Origin: Pacificimonas sp036351775
GTDB taxonomy: Bacteria > Pseudomonadota > Alphaproteobacteria > Sphingomonadales > Sphingomonadaceae
Length of the DNA stretch: 64,000 nt
Direction: 5' to 3'
NCBI GenBank assembly: GCA_036351775.1
Contig: JAZBPX010000053.1
Span: 267,547-331,546, forward strand
The notes below the pieces were generated by a model. It did no database searches, was not told the DNA's origin, and saw only the letters and a program-made list of their open reading frames with translations. Positions 7,967 to 16,315 of this stretch are shown here, piece after piece (within the stretch, counting starts at the first letter, position 1; the number at the start of each line of letters is the position of its first letter). The translations under genes were made by a program, and so were the position numbers.

Positions 7967-8208
7967 CGAAAGGTTACCCTCCAAAAATTTAGCGCCGCCG
8001 GACGGGAACGACCTCCACGGTCCGGCTGGCAGATTCTGTTCTTCTTTCGCAGTTCAGCTACGAGATGGAACGCCGTCGGCCCCTCCGATGATCCATCGCG
8101 CATTGGCGCGGGACACTAGCAAAGCCGCGCTCACTTGCAAGCGGGCGGGGTGTGGCCTAGCCGCGTGGGCAGCAAATACCATCGCTTTCAAGAGGGGTCA
8201 TTACGGTC

Positions 8209-9156
8209 ATGAGCAGTTCGCGCGCGGTCCTGTTTCCGGGGCAGGGCAGTCAGTCACCGGGTATGGGAAAGGCCCTTGCCGAGGCGAGCGCCGCGGCGCG
8301 CGCGGTCTTCGAGGAAGTCGACGATGCGCTGTCGCAGAAGCTGTCGGCGCTAATGTTCGAGGGGCCTGCCGACGAGCTGACTCTGACCGCCAACGCCCAG
8401 CCTGCGATCATGGCGCATTCGCTCGCCGTGCTGCGTGTGCTAGAAACGGACGCCGATGTGCGCTTCTCCGGGATTGCCCGCGCTGCGGCCGGCCACAGCC
8501 TTGGCGAATATAGCGCCCTGTGCGCCGCCGGTGTCGTTTCGCTGGCCGAGACGGCGAAGCTGCTGCGCATACGCGGCGACGCCATGCAGGCCGCCGTTCC
8601 GGTGGGTGAGGGTGCGATGGCCGCGCTGCTCGGCCTTGATTTCGAGGCAGCGGACGCGGCCGCGAAGGCGGGCTCGGCCGATGGCGGCGTCTGCGTCTGC
8701 GCGAATGACAATGCGCCGGGACAGGTCGTCATTTCGGGTGACAAGGCGGCGGTCGAGCGCGCGATCGAAGCGGCCAAGGCTGCCGGTGCCAAGCGCGGCA
8801 TGCTGCTGCCGGTGTCCGCGCCCTTTCACTCGCCGCTGATGCAGCCCGCTGCCGAGCGCATGGCGGACGCGCTCGCCGAAACCGGGTTCGATGCGCCGAC
8901 CGTGCCGATCGTGACCAACGTGACGGCGGGCGAGGAGACCAATCCCGCCCGGCTGAAGGCGCTGCTGGTCGAGCAGGTGACGGGCATGGTGCGCTGGCGG
9001 GAAAGCATCCTGGGGATGGCGGACAGCGGCGCTGACCAGTTTGTGGAACTGGGCGGCAAGGTGGTCGCGCCGATGGTCAAGCGCATCGTGAAGGACCGCG
9101 AGACGGCGAGTCTTGTGACGATGGATGACATCGAAGCCTTCGCGAAAACACTGTGA
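8209..9156 (+). CDS. fabD: Malonyl-CoA:ACP transacylase
   Basis: A 315-residue FabD that loads malonyl groups onto acyl carrier protein for fatty-acid synthesis. FPGQGSQ is at the N terminus, the nucleophile Ser97 lies in GHSLGEY, and the catalytic histidine is in PFHSPLM. It heads a plus-strand cluster fabD-GNAT-methyltransferase-fabG. No acpP follows, unlike the common fabD-fabG-acpP order. The upstream region 7985-8208 shows no ORF or clear promoter to me. Confidence 0.96.
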   Translation: MSSSRAVLFPGQGSQSPGMGKALAEASAAARAVFEEVDDALSQKLSALMFEGPADELTLTANAQPAIMAHSLAVLRVLETDADVRFSGIARAAAGHSLGEYSALCAAGVVSLAETAKLLRIRGDAMQAAVPVGEGAMAALLGLDFEAADAAAKAGSADGGVCVCANDNAPGQVVISGDKAAVERAIEAAKAAGAKRGMLLPVSAPFHSPLMQPAAERMADALAETGFDAPTVPIVTNVTAGEETNPARLKALLVEQVTGMVRWRESILGMADSGADQFVELGGKVVAPMVKRIVKDRETASLVTMDDIEAFAKTL

Positions 9157-9584
9157 ACGGGGTGCGGGACTGGCAGCCGGTCTGGATCACCGAGAATAAC
9201 CGCGACCTCCTGAACCGCGTTGCGCCGGCGGTTTTCGACGAACCGATCAAGCGGGGCTACCTGACCGCCTATCTCGCGAACCCGTTTAACTGGCTGGCCG
9301 TTGTGCAGGCGGAGGGCGCTGTGGTCGGCATGCTGATGGCGACGGTATTGCAGACGCCGGACAAGGGCGCCGAGCTGTTCCTGAACGAGATCGGCACGGG
9401 CAGCGACTGGCGGCGGCAGGGCATTGCCGAGGCGCTGATGCAGGCGCTATTCGCCCGGGCCGACGAAGAGGGCCTTGAAGAGATATGGGTCGGCACCGAA
9501 CTGGATAACCGGCCCGCCCGCGCGCTTTACGAAAAGCACGGCAGGGAATTCGAACCGAGTATTTTCTATTATCTGGACTGGTGA
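9153..9584 (+). CDS. GNAT family N-acetyltransferase
   Basis: A 143-residue GNAT protein that begins with GTG overlapping the fabD stop (GTGA), so it is probably translationally coupled. The acetyl-CoA motif A is SDWRRQGIAEALMQAL, preceded by the acidic strand LFLNEIGTG. The C-terminal DNRPARALYEKHG resembles the AAC(3)-I-like branch. The substrate cannot be deduced; antibiotic modification is only one option, and its place in a fatty-acid gene cluster argues for caution. Confidence 0.8.
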   Translation: MNGVRDWQPVWITENNRDLLNRVAPAVFDEPIKRGYLTAYLANPFNWLAVVQAEGAVVGMLMATVLQTPDKGAELFLNEIGTGSDWRRQGIAEALMQALFARADEEGLEEIWVGTELDNRPARALYEKHGREFEPSIFYYLDW

Positions 9585-9595
9585 GTGACCGAGCA

Positions 9596-10210
9596 ATGAG
9601 TGTGAACTGGGACGAGCGTTACGCGGGCGAAGACTTCGCCTTTGGCACCGAGCCGAACGATTTTCTGGCCGAGCATCTGGACAAGCTGCCGAAGGGGCGG
9701 ACGCTGTGCCTTGGCGAGGGCGAGGGGCGGAACGCCGTCTACCTGGCGAAGAACGGCTATTGGCCCATCGCCGTCGACCAGTCCGAAACCGGGCTCGCCA
9801 AGGCGCGCGCGCTTGCAGAGAAGGAGGATGCGGCGATCAAGACATTCGCTGCCGACCTCGCCGAATATACGCACGGCATCAATTGCTGGGACGGTGCGAT
9901 CTCGATCTTCTGCCACCTGCCCAAGGCGGCGCGGCAGCATGTGTATGAGCAGCTGCACGCCGGCCTGCGTCCGCGCGGTGTGTTCCTGCTGGAGGCGTAC
10001 CGCCCCGCGCAGCTGGATGCCCCCGGAAAGGGCGGCCCGTCCGATGCCGCGCTTCTCCCGACGCTCGCTGAGCTGGAAGCGGCGTTCGAGGGCTGGAGCA
10101 TCCTGCACGGCGAAGAAGTGACCCGCGAGGTGAACGAGGGCAGCTATCATCAGGGTGAAAGCGCCGTTGTGCAGTTCATCGCCCGCAAACCCGATCCGAA
10201 GCTGAATTAG
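9596..10210 (+). CDS. Class I SAM-dependent methyltransferase
   Basis: A 204-residue Rossmann methyltransferase close to the TehB/thiopurine-methyltransferase type. The opening WDERYAGEDFAFGTEPNDFL is characteristic. Motif I is TLCLGEGEGRNAVYLA with the acidic residue of motif II in AVDQSE, and post-I FAADLAEY follows. Substrate is unknown. It starts 11 bp after the GNAT stop; a GTG at 9581 overlapping that stop is an alternative start. Confidence 0.82.
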   Translation: MSVNWDERYAGEDFAFGTEPNDFLAEHLDKLPKGRTLCLGEGEGRNAVYLAKNGYWPIAVDQSETGLAKARALAEKEDAAIKTFAADLAEYTHGINCWDGAISIFCHLPKAARQHVYEQLHAGLRPRGVFLLEAYRPAQLDAPGKGGPSDAALLPTLAELEAAFEGWSILHGEEVTREVNEGSYHQGESAVVQFIARKPDPKLN

Positions 10211-10241
10211 GACCAAAGCCCAGGCTGGGAGGCCGCCCATC

Positions 10242-10982
10242 ATGTTCGATCTCAACGGAAAGCGCGCGCTTGTGACCGGCGCATCGGGCGGCATCGGTTC
10301 AGCGATTGCCAAGGCACTGGCGGCGCAGGGGGCGGTTGTTGCGCTATCGGGAACGCGGGAGGAGAAGCTCGCCGCCGTTGCCGGTGAGATTGACGGCGAT
10401 ACGCACCAGTTTGCCTGCAACCTGTCCGACGCTGAGGCTGTCGACGGGCTCGTGGGCCGCGCGGTCGAGGCGATGGGCGGCCTCGACATTCTCGTCAACA
10501 ATGCCGGCGTCACGCGCGACAACCTCGCCATGCGCATGAAGGACGAGGAATGGTCCGACGTCATGCGCGTCAATCTGGAGGCGGCGTTCCGCCTGTCGCG
10601 CGCCGCGCTACGCCCCATGATGAAGGGCCGTTTCGGCCGCATCATCGCGATCACCAGTGTCGTCGGCGCGACCGGCAATCCGGGCCAGGCGAACTATGCC
10701 GCGTCGAAAGCAGGCCTGACGGGTATGACCAAGGCGCTGGCGCAGGAAGTCGCCAGCCGCGGGGTCACCGTGAACTGCGTCGCGCCGGGCTTCATCCAGT
10801 CCGCCATGACCGACGAACTGCCCGAAGCGCAGAAAGAGGCGCTGACGGGCCGTATCCCAGCGGGCAAGCTGGGCCAGGGCGAGGATGTCGCGGCGGCCTG
10901 CGTCTACCTCGCCAGCGACGAGGCCGGTTACGTCACCGGCCAGACGCTGCACGTGAACGGCGGCATGGCGATGCTGAGTTAG
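10242..10982 (+). CDS. fabG: 3-oxoacyl-ACP reductase
   Basis: A 246-residue FabG that reduces 3-oxoacyl-ACP with NADPH. TGASGGIG is at residues 12-19, NNAG follows, with the catalytic serine in ITSVVG, Tyr/Lys in YAASK, and the signature VNCVAPGFI. The C terminus YVTGQTLHVNGGMAML is diagnostic for FabG rather than general SDRs. It is the last gene of the fabD cluster, 31 bp after the methyltransferase. Confidence 0.93.
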   Translation: MFDLNGKRALVTGASGGIGSAIAKALAAQGAVVALSGTREEKLAAVAGEIDGDTHQFACNLSDAEAVDGLVGRAVEAMGGLDILVNNAGVTRDNLAMRMKDEEWSDVMRVNLEAAFRLSRAALRPMMKGRFGRIIAITSVVGATGNPGQANYAASKAGLTGMTKALAQEVASRGVTVNCVAPGFIQSAMTDELPEAQKEALTGRIPAGKLGQGEDVAAACVYLASDEAGYVTGQTLHVNGGMAMLS

Positions 10983-11001
10983 GCTGTTTCCTTTAACGTC
11001 C

Positions 11002-11090
11002 GCTCATGCTGAGCCTGTCGAAGCATCACGGGCAAACCCTGAGCCCGCAGACGATCCCGCACGCTCGCCCTTCGACAGGCTCAGGGTGAC
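11002..11090. repeat. Intergenic palindromic repeat, family C
   Basis: Inverted ends TGAGCCTGTCGAAG and CTTCGACAGGCTCAGGGTGAC flank a centre containing CCCGCACGCTCGCCC. The centre matches, in reverse, the copies near 16253 and 43821. It lies downstream of fabG in a 374-bp gene-free gap. Confidence 0.7.
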
Positions 11091-11124
11091 CGGTCGAATT
11101 ACTGCCTCTGCGACTGCCCAGACT

Positions 11125-11224
11125 GTCATCCTGACGAATGTCAGGACCCACGCCGCTACATTCGTGCAGGTCGCTACCGCGCGGGACCGTAACGGCGTGG
11201 GTCCTGAAACAAGTTCAGGATGAC
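11125..11224. repeat. Intergenic palindromic repeat, family A
   Basis: Left end GTCATCCTGACGAATGTCAG and right end CTGAAACAAGTTCAGGATGAC form the inverted pair, with GGGTCC..GGACCC-like inner parts. A stray right-end fragment (TTCAGGATGAC) follows at 11251-11261. No gene is visible between 10983 and 11356. Confidence 0.7.
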
Positions 11225-11356
11225 ATTCTTTTTCTTGGGGGGGCAGCGGGTTCAGGATGACAGATCGGTGGGTGTTCGGCCCCCGCGTTTGACAGGTGTT
11301 TCCGGACCCGGCGACGCCTTACAGTGCCTCCCAATTGAAACCCCTAGGAGGCTGAC

Positions 11357-12799
11357 ATGCGCGACTATATGAAATTCTACATTGGCGGTGAGTGGGTGGA
11401 TCCGGCGGACGGGGGGCAGGCGCTCGATGTCGTGAACCCGGCCACCGAGGATAGCGCTGGCAAGATCGCGCTTGGCGGCAAGGCCGATGTCGACAAGGCC
11501 GTCGCCGCCGCGAAGGACGCCTTCAAGACGTTCAGCCGCACGTCGCGCGAGGAGCGCATCGGCCTCCTCGGTTCGATCCTCGGCGAATATGTGAAGCGGC
11601 AAGACGAGATCGCGAAGGCGATTACCGAGGAAATGGGCGCGCCGTCGTGGCTTGCCTCCTCCGCTCAGGCGGCGCTCGGCGCCGCGCATTTCAACACCGC
11701 GATGGAAGTCCTGAAGACGTACAGCTTCGAGGAGCAGCGCGGCACCACGATGATCGCCAAGGAGCCGATCGGCGTCTGCGGCTTCATCACGCCGTGGAAC
11801 TGGCCGATCAACCAGATCGCCTGCAAGGTCGCGCCTGCGCTCGCGACGGGCTGCACCATCGTCCTGAAGCCCTCGGAGGTCGCGCCGTTCAGCGCCTACT
11901 TGCTGACCGAGGTGCTGCACGCGGCGGGCGTGCCGAAGGGCGTCTTCAACATGGTGAATGGCGACGGGCCGACGGTGGGCAGCGCGATCAGTTCGCACCC
12001 CGATGTCGACATGGTCAGCTTTACCGGCTCCACCCGCGCAGGCGTTGCGGTCGCGACCGATGCCGCGCCGACGGTCAAACGCGTGCATCAGGAGCTGGGC
12101 GGCAAGTCGCCGAATATCCTGCTCGACGATGATGGGTTCGGCGAAGCGGTATCGCGCGGCGTTTCGGGCGTGATGATGAACTCCGGCCAGTCCTGCAATG
12201 CGCCGACGCGCATGTTCGTACCGTCCGCGCGCATGGACGAGGCGAAGGCGGTCGCGAAGGAAACGGCGGAGGGCTGGGCGCCCGGCGACCCCAATGGCAA
12301 TGCCCGCATGGGTCCGGTCGTATCGGAGGTTCAGTTCGACAAGATCCAGAACCTGATTCAGGAGGGCATCGACGAGGGCGCGACGCTCGTTACCGGCGGC
12401 ACGGGCCGTCCGGAGGGGCTCGATACCGGCTATTATGTGAAGCCCACGGTGTTCGCCGACGTCAGCAACGACATGAAGATCGCGCGGGAGGAAATCTTCG
12501 GGCCGGTCGTCGCGATCCTAGGCTATGACAGCGTCGAGCAGGCCATCGAACAGGGCAACGACACACCCTACGGCCTCGCCGCCTATGTGCAGTCCACGGA
12601 CCTCGACAAGGCCCGCGAAGTCGCGAGCCAGCTGCGCGCAGGACAGGTGAACATCAACGGCGCCGACGTCGACTTCGGCGCGCCCTTTGGCGGCTACAAA
12701 CAGTCGGGCAACGGCCGCGAATGGGGCGACCACGCGTTCGGTGAGTTCCTGGAGACGAAGGCGGTGCTGGGCTACGAAGCGGCGCAGGCGGCGGAGTAG
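11357..12799 (+). CDS. Aldehyde dehydrogenase family protein
   Basis: A 480-residue NAD(P)-dependent aldehyde dehydrogenase. The nucleotide loop FTGST is at 222-226, the general base Glu246 is in HQELGGKSP, and the nucleophile Cys280 is in NSGQSCNAPTR. The GYYVKPTVF and EEIFGPVVA motifs follow. It oxidises an aldehyde to the acid; substrate is not predictable, and neighbours give no pathway. The start follows AGGAGG at about 6 nt. The gene is monocistronic, flanked by repeats and the toxin-antitoxin pair. Confidence 0.92.
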   Translation: MRDYMKFYIGGEWVDPADGGQALDVVNPATEDSAGKIALGGKADVDKAVAAAKDAFKTFSRTSREERIGLLGSILGEYVKRQDEIAKAITEEMGAPSWLASSAQAALGAAHFNTAMEVLKTYSFEEQRGTTMIAKEPIGVCGFITPWNWPINQIACKVAPALATGCTIVLKPSEVAPFSAYLLTEVLHAAGVPKGVFNMVNGDGPTVGSAISSHPDVDMVSFTGSTRAGVAVATDAAPTVKRVHQELGGKSPNILLDDDGFGEAVSRGVSGVMMNSGQSCNAPTRMFVPSARMDEAKAVAKETAEGWAPGDPNGNARMGPVVSEVQFDKIQNLIQEGIDEGATLVTGGTGRPEGLDTGYYVKPTVFADVSNDMKIAREEIFGPVVAILGYDSVEQAIEQGNDTPYGLAAYVQSTDLDKAREVASQLRAGQVNINGADVDFGAPFGGYKQSGNGREWGDHAFGEFLETKAVLGYEAAQAAE

Positions 12800-12826
12800 G
12801 GAGCGCTACCTCGGCGTCACCCAGAG

Positions 12827-12855
12827 TTGACAGATTTGCGTTTGTCGCTTAAAGT
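12827..12855 (+). promoter_or_regulatory. Strong promoter for the higBA-type operon, start possibly leaderless
   Basis: TTGACA (12827-12832), a 17-bp spacer and TAAAGT (12850-12855) form a near-consensus housekeeping promoter. The expected start of transcription (about 12861-12863) coincides with the GTG at 12862, the only usable in-frame start after the upstream TAA. The toxin message may therefore have no leader. Confidence 0.65.
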
Positions 12856-12861
12856 GTACAT

Positions 12862-13170
12862 GTGAAATCGATCCTTCAGCATGACCGGTTTGCTGCTTGG
12901 CACGCCGGTCTGAAGGATGGAAAGGGCCGCGCTATCATCGCGGACCGGATGAAGCGGCTTGCGCGCGGTCTGGAGGGCGATGCGAAGTCGGTGGGTGATG
13001 GTGTACGGGAGCTGAGGATCGCATTCGGTCCGGGCTACCGCATTTATTTCGCGGAGCGCGGCGGTGACCTGATCGTGCTGCTCGCGGGTGGAACGAAACG
13101 CCGTCAGCGCGCGGACGTTGCCGCTGCAAAACATTTGTTGCGTGACCTGATTGCGAGTGGAGATGTCTGA
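12862..13170 (+). CDS. higB: Type II toxin, RelE/HigB-like (phage Gp49-like) family
   Basis: A 102-residue basic protein of the RelE/ParE fold. The segment GVRELRIAFGPGYRIYFAE followed by VLLAGGTKRRQ is the signature of 'addiction module killer proteins' (COG3657 type), which cut mRNA on the ribosome. GTG is the only start consistent with the upstream stop. It overlaps the antitoxin start by one base (TGATG). The toxin-first gene order is characteristic of HigBA. The symbol is by family resemblance, not proven orthology. Confidence 0.85.
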   Translation: MKSILQHDRFAAWHAGLKDGKGRAIIADRMKRLARGLEGDAKSVGDGVRELRIAFGPGYRIYFAERGGDLIVLLAGGTKRRQRADVAAAKHLLRDLIASGDV

Positions 13171-13475
13171 TGGCGCTTAAACCCTTCGACGCTGCCGTCG
13201 TGCTGACCGACGACGGCGCACGCACCGCTTATGCCGAAAGCGCGCTCGAAACCGGCCATCCCGATCATATTGCAGAAGCACTCGGTGACATCGCCCGCTC
13301 CATCGGCATGACAAAGGTCGCTCAGGAAACGGGCCTGTCTCGCAACGCATTGTACAAGTCCCTGCGGGCAGGCGGCAATCCGACGCTCGCGACGATGAGC
13401 AAGGTGCTGGCGATTGTAGGATTGGGGCTGACGGTGACAGCATCCGCCAAGCTGGCCGAACAAGAAGCCGCCTGA
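13170..13475 (+). CDS. higA: Antitoxin with XRE-type helix-turn-helix, HigA-like
   Basis: A 101-residue addiction-module antidote (COG3636 type). The HTH reads IGMTKVAQETGLSRNALYKSL, followed by GNPTLATMSKVLAIVGLGL, the usual dimer/toxin-contact end. It neutralises the preceding toxin and probably represses the promoter at 12827. Translation is coupled through the TGATG overlap. Confidence 0.87.
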   Translation: MALKPFDAAVVLTDDGARTAYAESALETGHPDHIAEALGDIARSIGMTKVAQETGLSRNALYKSLRAGGNPTLATMSKVLAIVGLGLTVTASAKLAEQEAA

Positions 13476-13519
13476 GCTATATTCACGTTCCGCGGCCCGA
13501 TGATGATTGCTTTGCAGCG

Positions 13520-14704
13520 CTAAACCGCCCCCACCTCCCGCAGCATCTGTTTCGCGATGACCAGCTGCTGGATCTGGGTCGTGCCCTCGTAGATGCGGTA
13601 CAGGCGGGCGTCGCGGAAGAAGCGTTCGGCGTCATATTCTTTCAGGTATCCCGCGCCGCCGTAGATCTGCACCACGCGGTCGACGACGCGGCCGCACATT
13701 TCGGAGGCGAACATCTTCGCGCAGGCGGCCTCCATGGAGACGCGGACGCCGGTGTCGGCCTTGCGGCAGGCGTCCTTCAGCATGCAGTCGGCGGCGTAGA
13801 TTTCCGCCTTTGAGTCCGCCAGCATGGCCTGGATCAGCTGGAAGCCCGAGATCGGTTCGCCGAACGCCTTCCGCTCCGTAGCGTATTTCAGGCCGCTGTC
13901 GAGCGCGCGCTGGGCGTAGGCGGTCGAGCAGGCGGCAATAGACAGCCGCCCGTTGTCGAGGCTTTGCATGGCGACCATGAAACCGCGGCCCTCGACGCCG
14001 CCGAGGAGATTCTCCGCCGGGATGCGCGCATCCTCAAGGATGACATCGGCGATCTGCGCGCCCGCCTGACCCATCTTTTCGTCGGGCTTGCCGATGGTCA
14101 GGCCGGGCGCGTCCGTCGGCACGAGGAACGCTGAGACATGCCCGTTCTTCGGCAGGTTCTCCTTCGAAGTGCGCGCCATAACGATGACCATGTCGGCGAA
14201 GGGCGCGTTGGTGATGTAGCGCTTCGTCCCGTTCAGGACATACTCGTCGCCATCCCTGACAGCGCTCGTCTGGAGCCCCGCCGAGTCCGAACCCGATCCC
14301 GGTTCCGTCAGGCCAAAGGCGGCGATCGAACCCTCGATCAGCTTCGGCAGCCAGTGCGCCTTCTGCGCGTCCGTGCCGGCCTTCACCAGCGCGGTCGTCA
14401 CCATGCCGACATTGATGGAGAGGAGGCTGCGATAGGCGGGCGCGGCATAGCTGATCCGCTGCATCGTCTCGATATATTGCGACGTCCGCATACCCGCGCC
14501 GCCATAATCCTCCGGCGTGGTAATGCCGAACAGGCCCATCTCGACCATTTCCTGTTTGATGTCGTCCGGCACGCGGTTCAGCCTGATCGTCTCCGCCTCC
14601 GCCGGGATCAGCCGCTCGCGCACCCAGCGGTCCAGCTGTTCCAGAAACGCCTGAAAGCTGTCCTCGTCCATACCGGGGTTCGGCAGATTGTCGTCGCGCG
14701 CCAT
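13520..14704 (-). CDS. Acyl-CoA dehydrogenase
   Basis: A 394-residue FAD-dependent acyl-CoA dehydrogenase, cytosolic, performing alpha,beta-dehydrogenation of an acyl-CoA with electron transfer flavoprotein as acceptor. Signature FGLTEPGSGSDSA binds FAD/substrate; the C-terminal IYGGAGYLKEYDAER and the base in RIYEGTTQIQQL are intact. The chain-length class is not evident. It is divergent from the MDR gene at 14800, with 95 bp between the starts, suggesting shared control. Confidence 0.92.
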   Translation of the reverse strand: MARDDNLPNPGMDEDSFQAFLEQLDRWVRERLIPAEAETIRLNRVPDDIKQEMVEMGLFGITTPEDYGGAGMRTSQYIETMQRISYAAPAYRSLLSINVGMVTTALVKAGTDAQKAHWLPKLIEGSIAAFGLTEPGSGSDSAGLQTSAVRDGDEYVLNGTKRYITNAPFADMVIVMARTSKENLPKNGHVSAFLVPTDAPGLTIGKPDEKMGQAGAQIADVILEDARIPAENLLGGVEGRGFMVAMQSLDNGRLSIAACSTAYAQRALDSGLKYATERKAFGEPISGFQLIQAMLADSKAEIYAADCMLKDACRKADTGVRVSMEAACAKMFASEMCGRVVDRVVQIYGGAGYLKEYDAERFFRDARLYRIYEGTTQIQQLVIAKQMLREVGAV

Positions 14705-14799
14705 GATCGTCCCTTCGCTGAAGTGCGATTATGGTTAGGCTGCGCCGCGCGGCCTGTCATCCTATGAGGAGCGCCAACCAGAACACAGGGAGACCCGAG

Positions 14800-15927
14800 A
14801 TGACCGCCGATGCCAAGCAGCTGTTCACCACCGTTACCGAGGATGACAAGCTCGTCCTGTCCGTCGAGCCTTATGAGCCGCGGGAACTGAAGGACGACGA
14901 GGTGCTGGTCGAAATGCAGGCGGTGCCGATCAATCCGTCGGACCTTGGCCTGCTGCTGGCACCGGCGGACACGGCGACTGCGCGGTCGGAAACGGTCGAT
15001 GGCCATCCCGCCCTGGTGGCCGACATCAACCCGGCCATGTCGCGCATCTTTGCCGCGCGGAAGGGTAAGAAGATGCCTGCGGGTAACGAGGGTGCGGGTA
15101 TTGTCGTCGCGGCAGGCTCCGGCGCTACGGCGCAGGGGCTGATGGGGAAGGTGGTCAGCATTGTCGGCGGCCTGATGTACCGCACGCACCGCATCATGAA
15201 GGCGGCCGAATGCGTGCCGCTGCCCGATGGCGCGGCGGCGAAGGAAGGCGCCTCGCTCTTCGTCAATCCGATGACGGTGCAGGGCTTCCTGAACACCATG
15301 CGCAGCGAGGGCCACAGCGGTATTGTCCACACGGCGGCGGCGTCGAACCTGGGGCAGATGTTGGCGAAGCTGTGCCTGAAGGAGGATGTGCCGCTGGTGG
15401 CCATCGTGCGCTCCGATGAACAGCGCAAGATCCTCGCCGACATCGGCACGAAGCATATCGTCGACTCGTCGAAGGACAGCTTCATGAGCGACCTGATCGA
15501 CGCGCTGGTCGAAACGGGCGCAACGCTCGGCTTCGATGCGATCGGAGGCGGCAAGACGGCGAACTACATCCTCGCGGCGATGGAACAGGCCGCCGCGCGC
15601 CGCGGGTCGGACTTCAGCGTCTATGGCTCGACGGTGCACAAACAGGTCTACATCTATGGCCGCCTCGACACGGGCGAGACGATCCTGACGTCGAGCTACG
15701 GCATGTTCTGGGGCGTCGGCGGCTGGCTGCTGACCCCGCATCTGGAAGAGGTCGGCATGGAGCGGACCATGGAAATGCGCCAGTTCTCGGTCGAGGAGCG
15801 GAACGGCATTTTCAACAGCGACTATACGAAGGAAATCAGCCTTCTCGACATGATCGATCCCGAAATCGCCAAGGCCTATGACCGCAAGGCGACGGGCGAG
15901 AAATACCTGGTGAACCCGAGCCTCTGA
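14800..15927 (+). CDS. Zinc-free MDR-type NAD(P)H dehydrogenase (quinone reductase-like)
   Basis: A 375-residue medium-chain dehydrogenase/reductase. The N-terminal GroES-like domain contains INPSDLGLLL and PAGNEGAGIVV; the Rossmann part has HTAAASNLGQMLAKL with a quinone-reductase-like AxxSxxG loop. The cysteine/histidine zinc ligands of alcohol dehydrogenases are not visible. The likely role is NADPH-dependent reduction of a quinone or enone. The start at 14800 has a GGGAG site; a longer reading from 14731 is unlikely. Confidence 0.8.
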   Translation: MTADAKQLFTTVTEDDKLVLSVEPYEPRELKDDEVLVEMQAVPINPSDLGLLLAPADTATARSETVDGHPALVADINPAMSRIFAARKGKKMPAGNEGAGIVVAAGSGATAQGLMGKVVSIVGGLMYRTHRIMKAAECVPLPDGAAAKEGASLFVNPMTVQGFLNTMRSEGHSGIVHTAAASNLGQMLAKLCLKEDVPLVAIVRSDEQRKILADIGTKHIVDSSKDSFMSDLIDALVETGATLGFDAIGGGKTANYILAAMEQAAARRGSDFSVYGSTVHKQVYIYGRLDTGETILTSSYGMFWGVGGWLLTPHLEEVGMERTMEMRQFSVEERNGIFNSDYTKEISLLDMIDPEIAKAYDRKATGEKYLVNPSL

Positions 15928-15940
15928 CCTCGACGCCTTA

Positions 15941-16030
15941 GTGATTCCTGCGCAGGCAGGAATCCATGGACCCGAGTTGCACCTCGGGGGCTCCGGTTTG
16001 TCCATGGATCCCTGCCTGCGCAGGTATGAC
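15941..16030. repeat. Intergenic palindromic repeat, family B
   Basis: Ends gattcctgcgcaggcaggaa and ccctgcctgcgcaggtatga are imperfect inverted copies around an inner CCATGGA pair. First of three elements in the 388-bp gap between the MDR gene and the crotonase gene. Confidence 0.7.
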
Positions 16031-16082
16031 TAAATCTGGGCGAGACGTATCTCGTAACCTCGCGCCTCTGGCCTACTTGCTA

Positions 16083-16171
16083 GTCATTCCTGCGGAGGCA
16101 GGAATCCATGCTGGAACGGTCGAGCCTGGCACGGCTCTCACAGCGTGGATCCCTGCCTTCGCAGGGATGAC
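16083..16171. repeat. Intergenic palindromic repeat, family B
   Basis: Inverted ends GTCATTCCTGCGGAGGCAGG and CCCTGCCTTCGCAGGGATGAC. It is a second family B copy only about 50 bp after the first, with different inner sequence. Confidence 0.7.
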
Positions 16172-16252
16172 TAAACCTAGGACGGGACGCATCTGGTGGG
16201 CTCGAGTCTCTAGGTGAGCTTATCGGCATCACTTCGATGCCGGTGGGTGACG

Positions 16253-16282
16253 CTTCGACCCCCGCGGAGGCGGGGGTCGAAG
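16253..16282. repeat. 13-bp-arm hairpin of repeat family C, possible bidirectional terminator
   Basis: CTTCGACCCCCGC and its exact complement are separated by GGAG. The adjoining bases GGGCGAGCGTGCGGGGCGG are shared with the copy near 43862. It lies between the convergent MDR and crotonase genes; no T-run flanks it. Confidence 0.6.
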
Positions 16283-16315
16283 GGCGAGCGTGCGGGGCGG
16301 TATCGCCGAAGACGT

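Noticed and set aside
9153..9584. Aminoglycoside acetyltransferase annotation
   Set aside because: Similarity to AAC(3)-I-like proteins is only general GNAT likeness; resistance should not be inferred.
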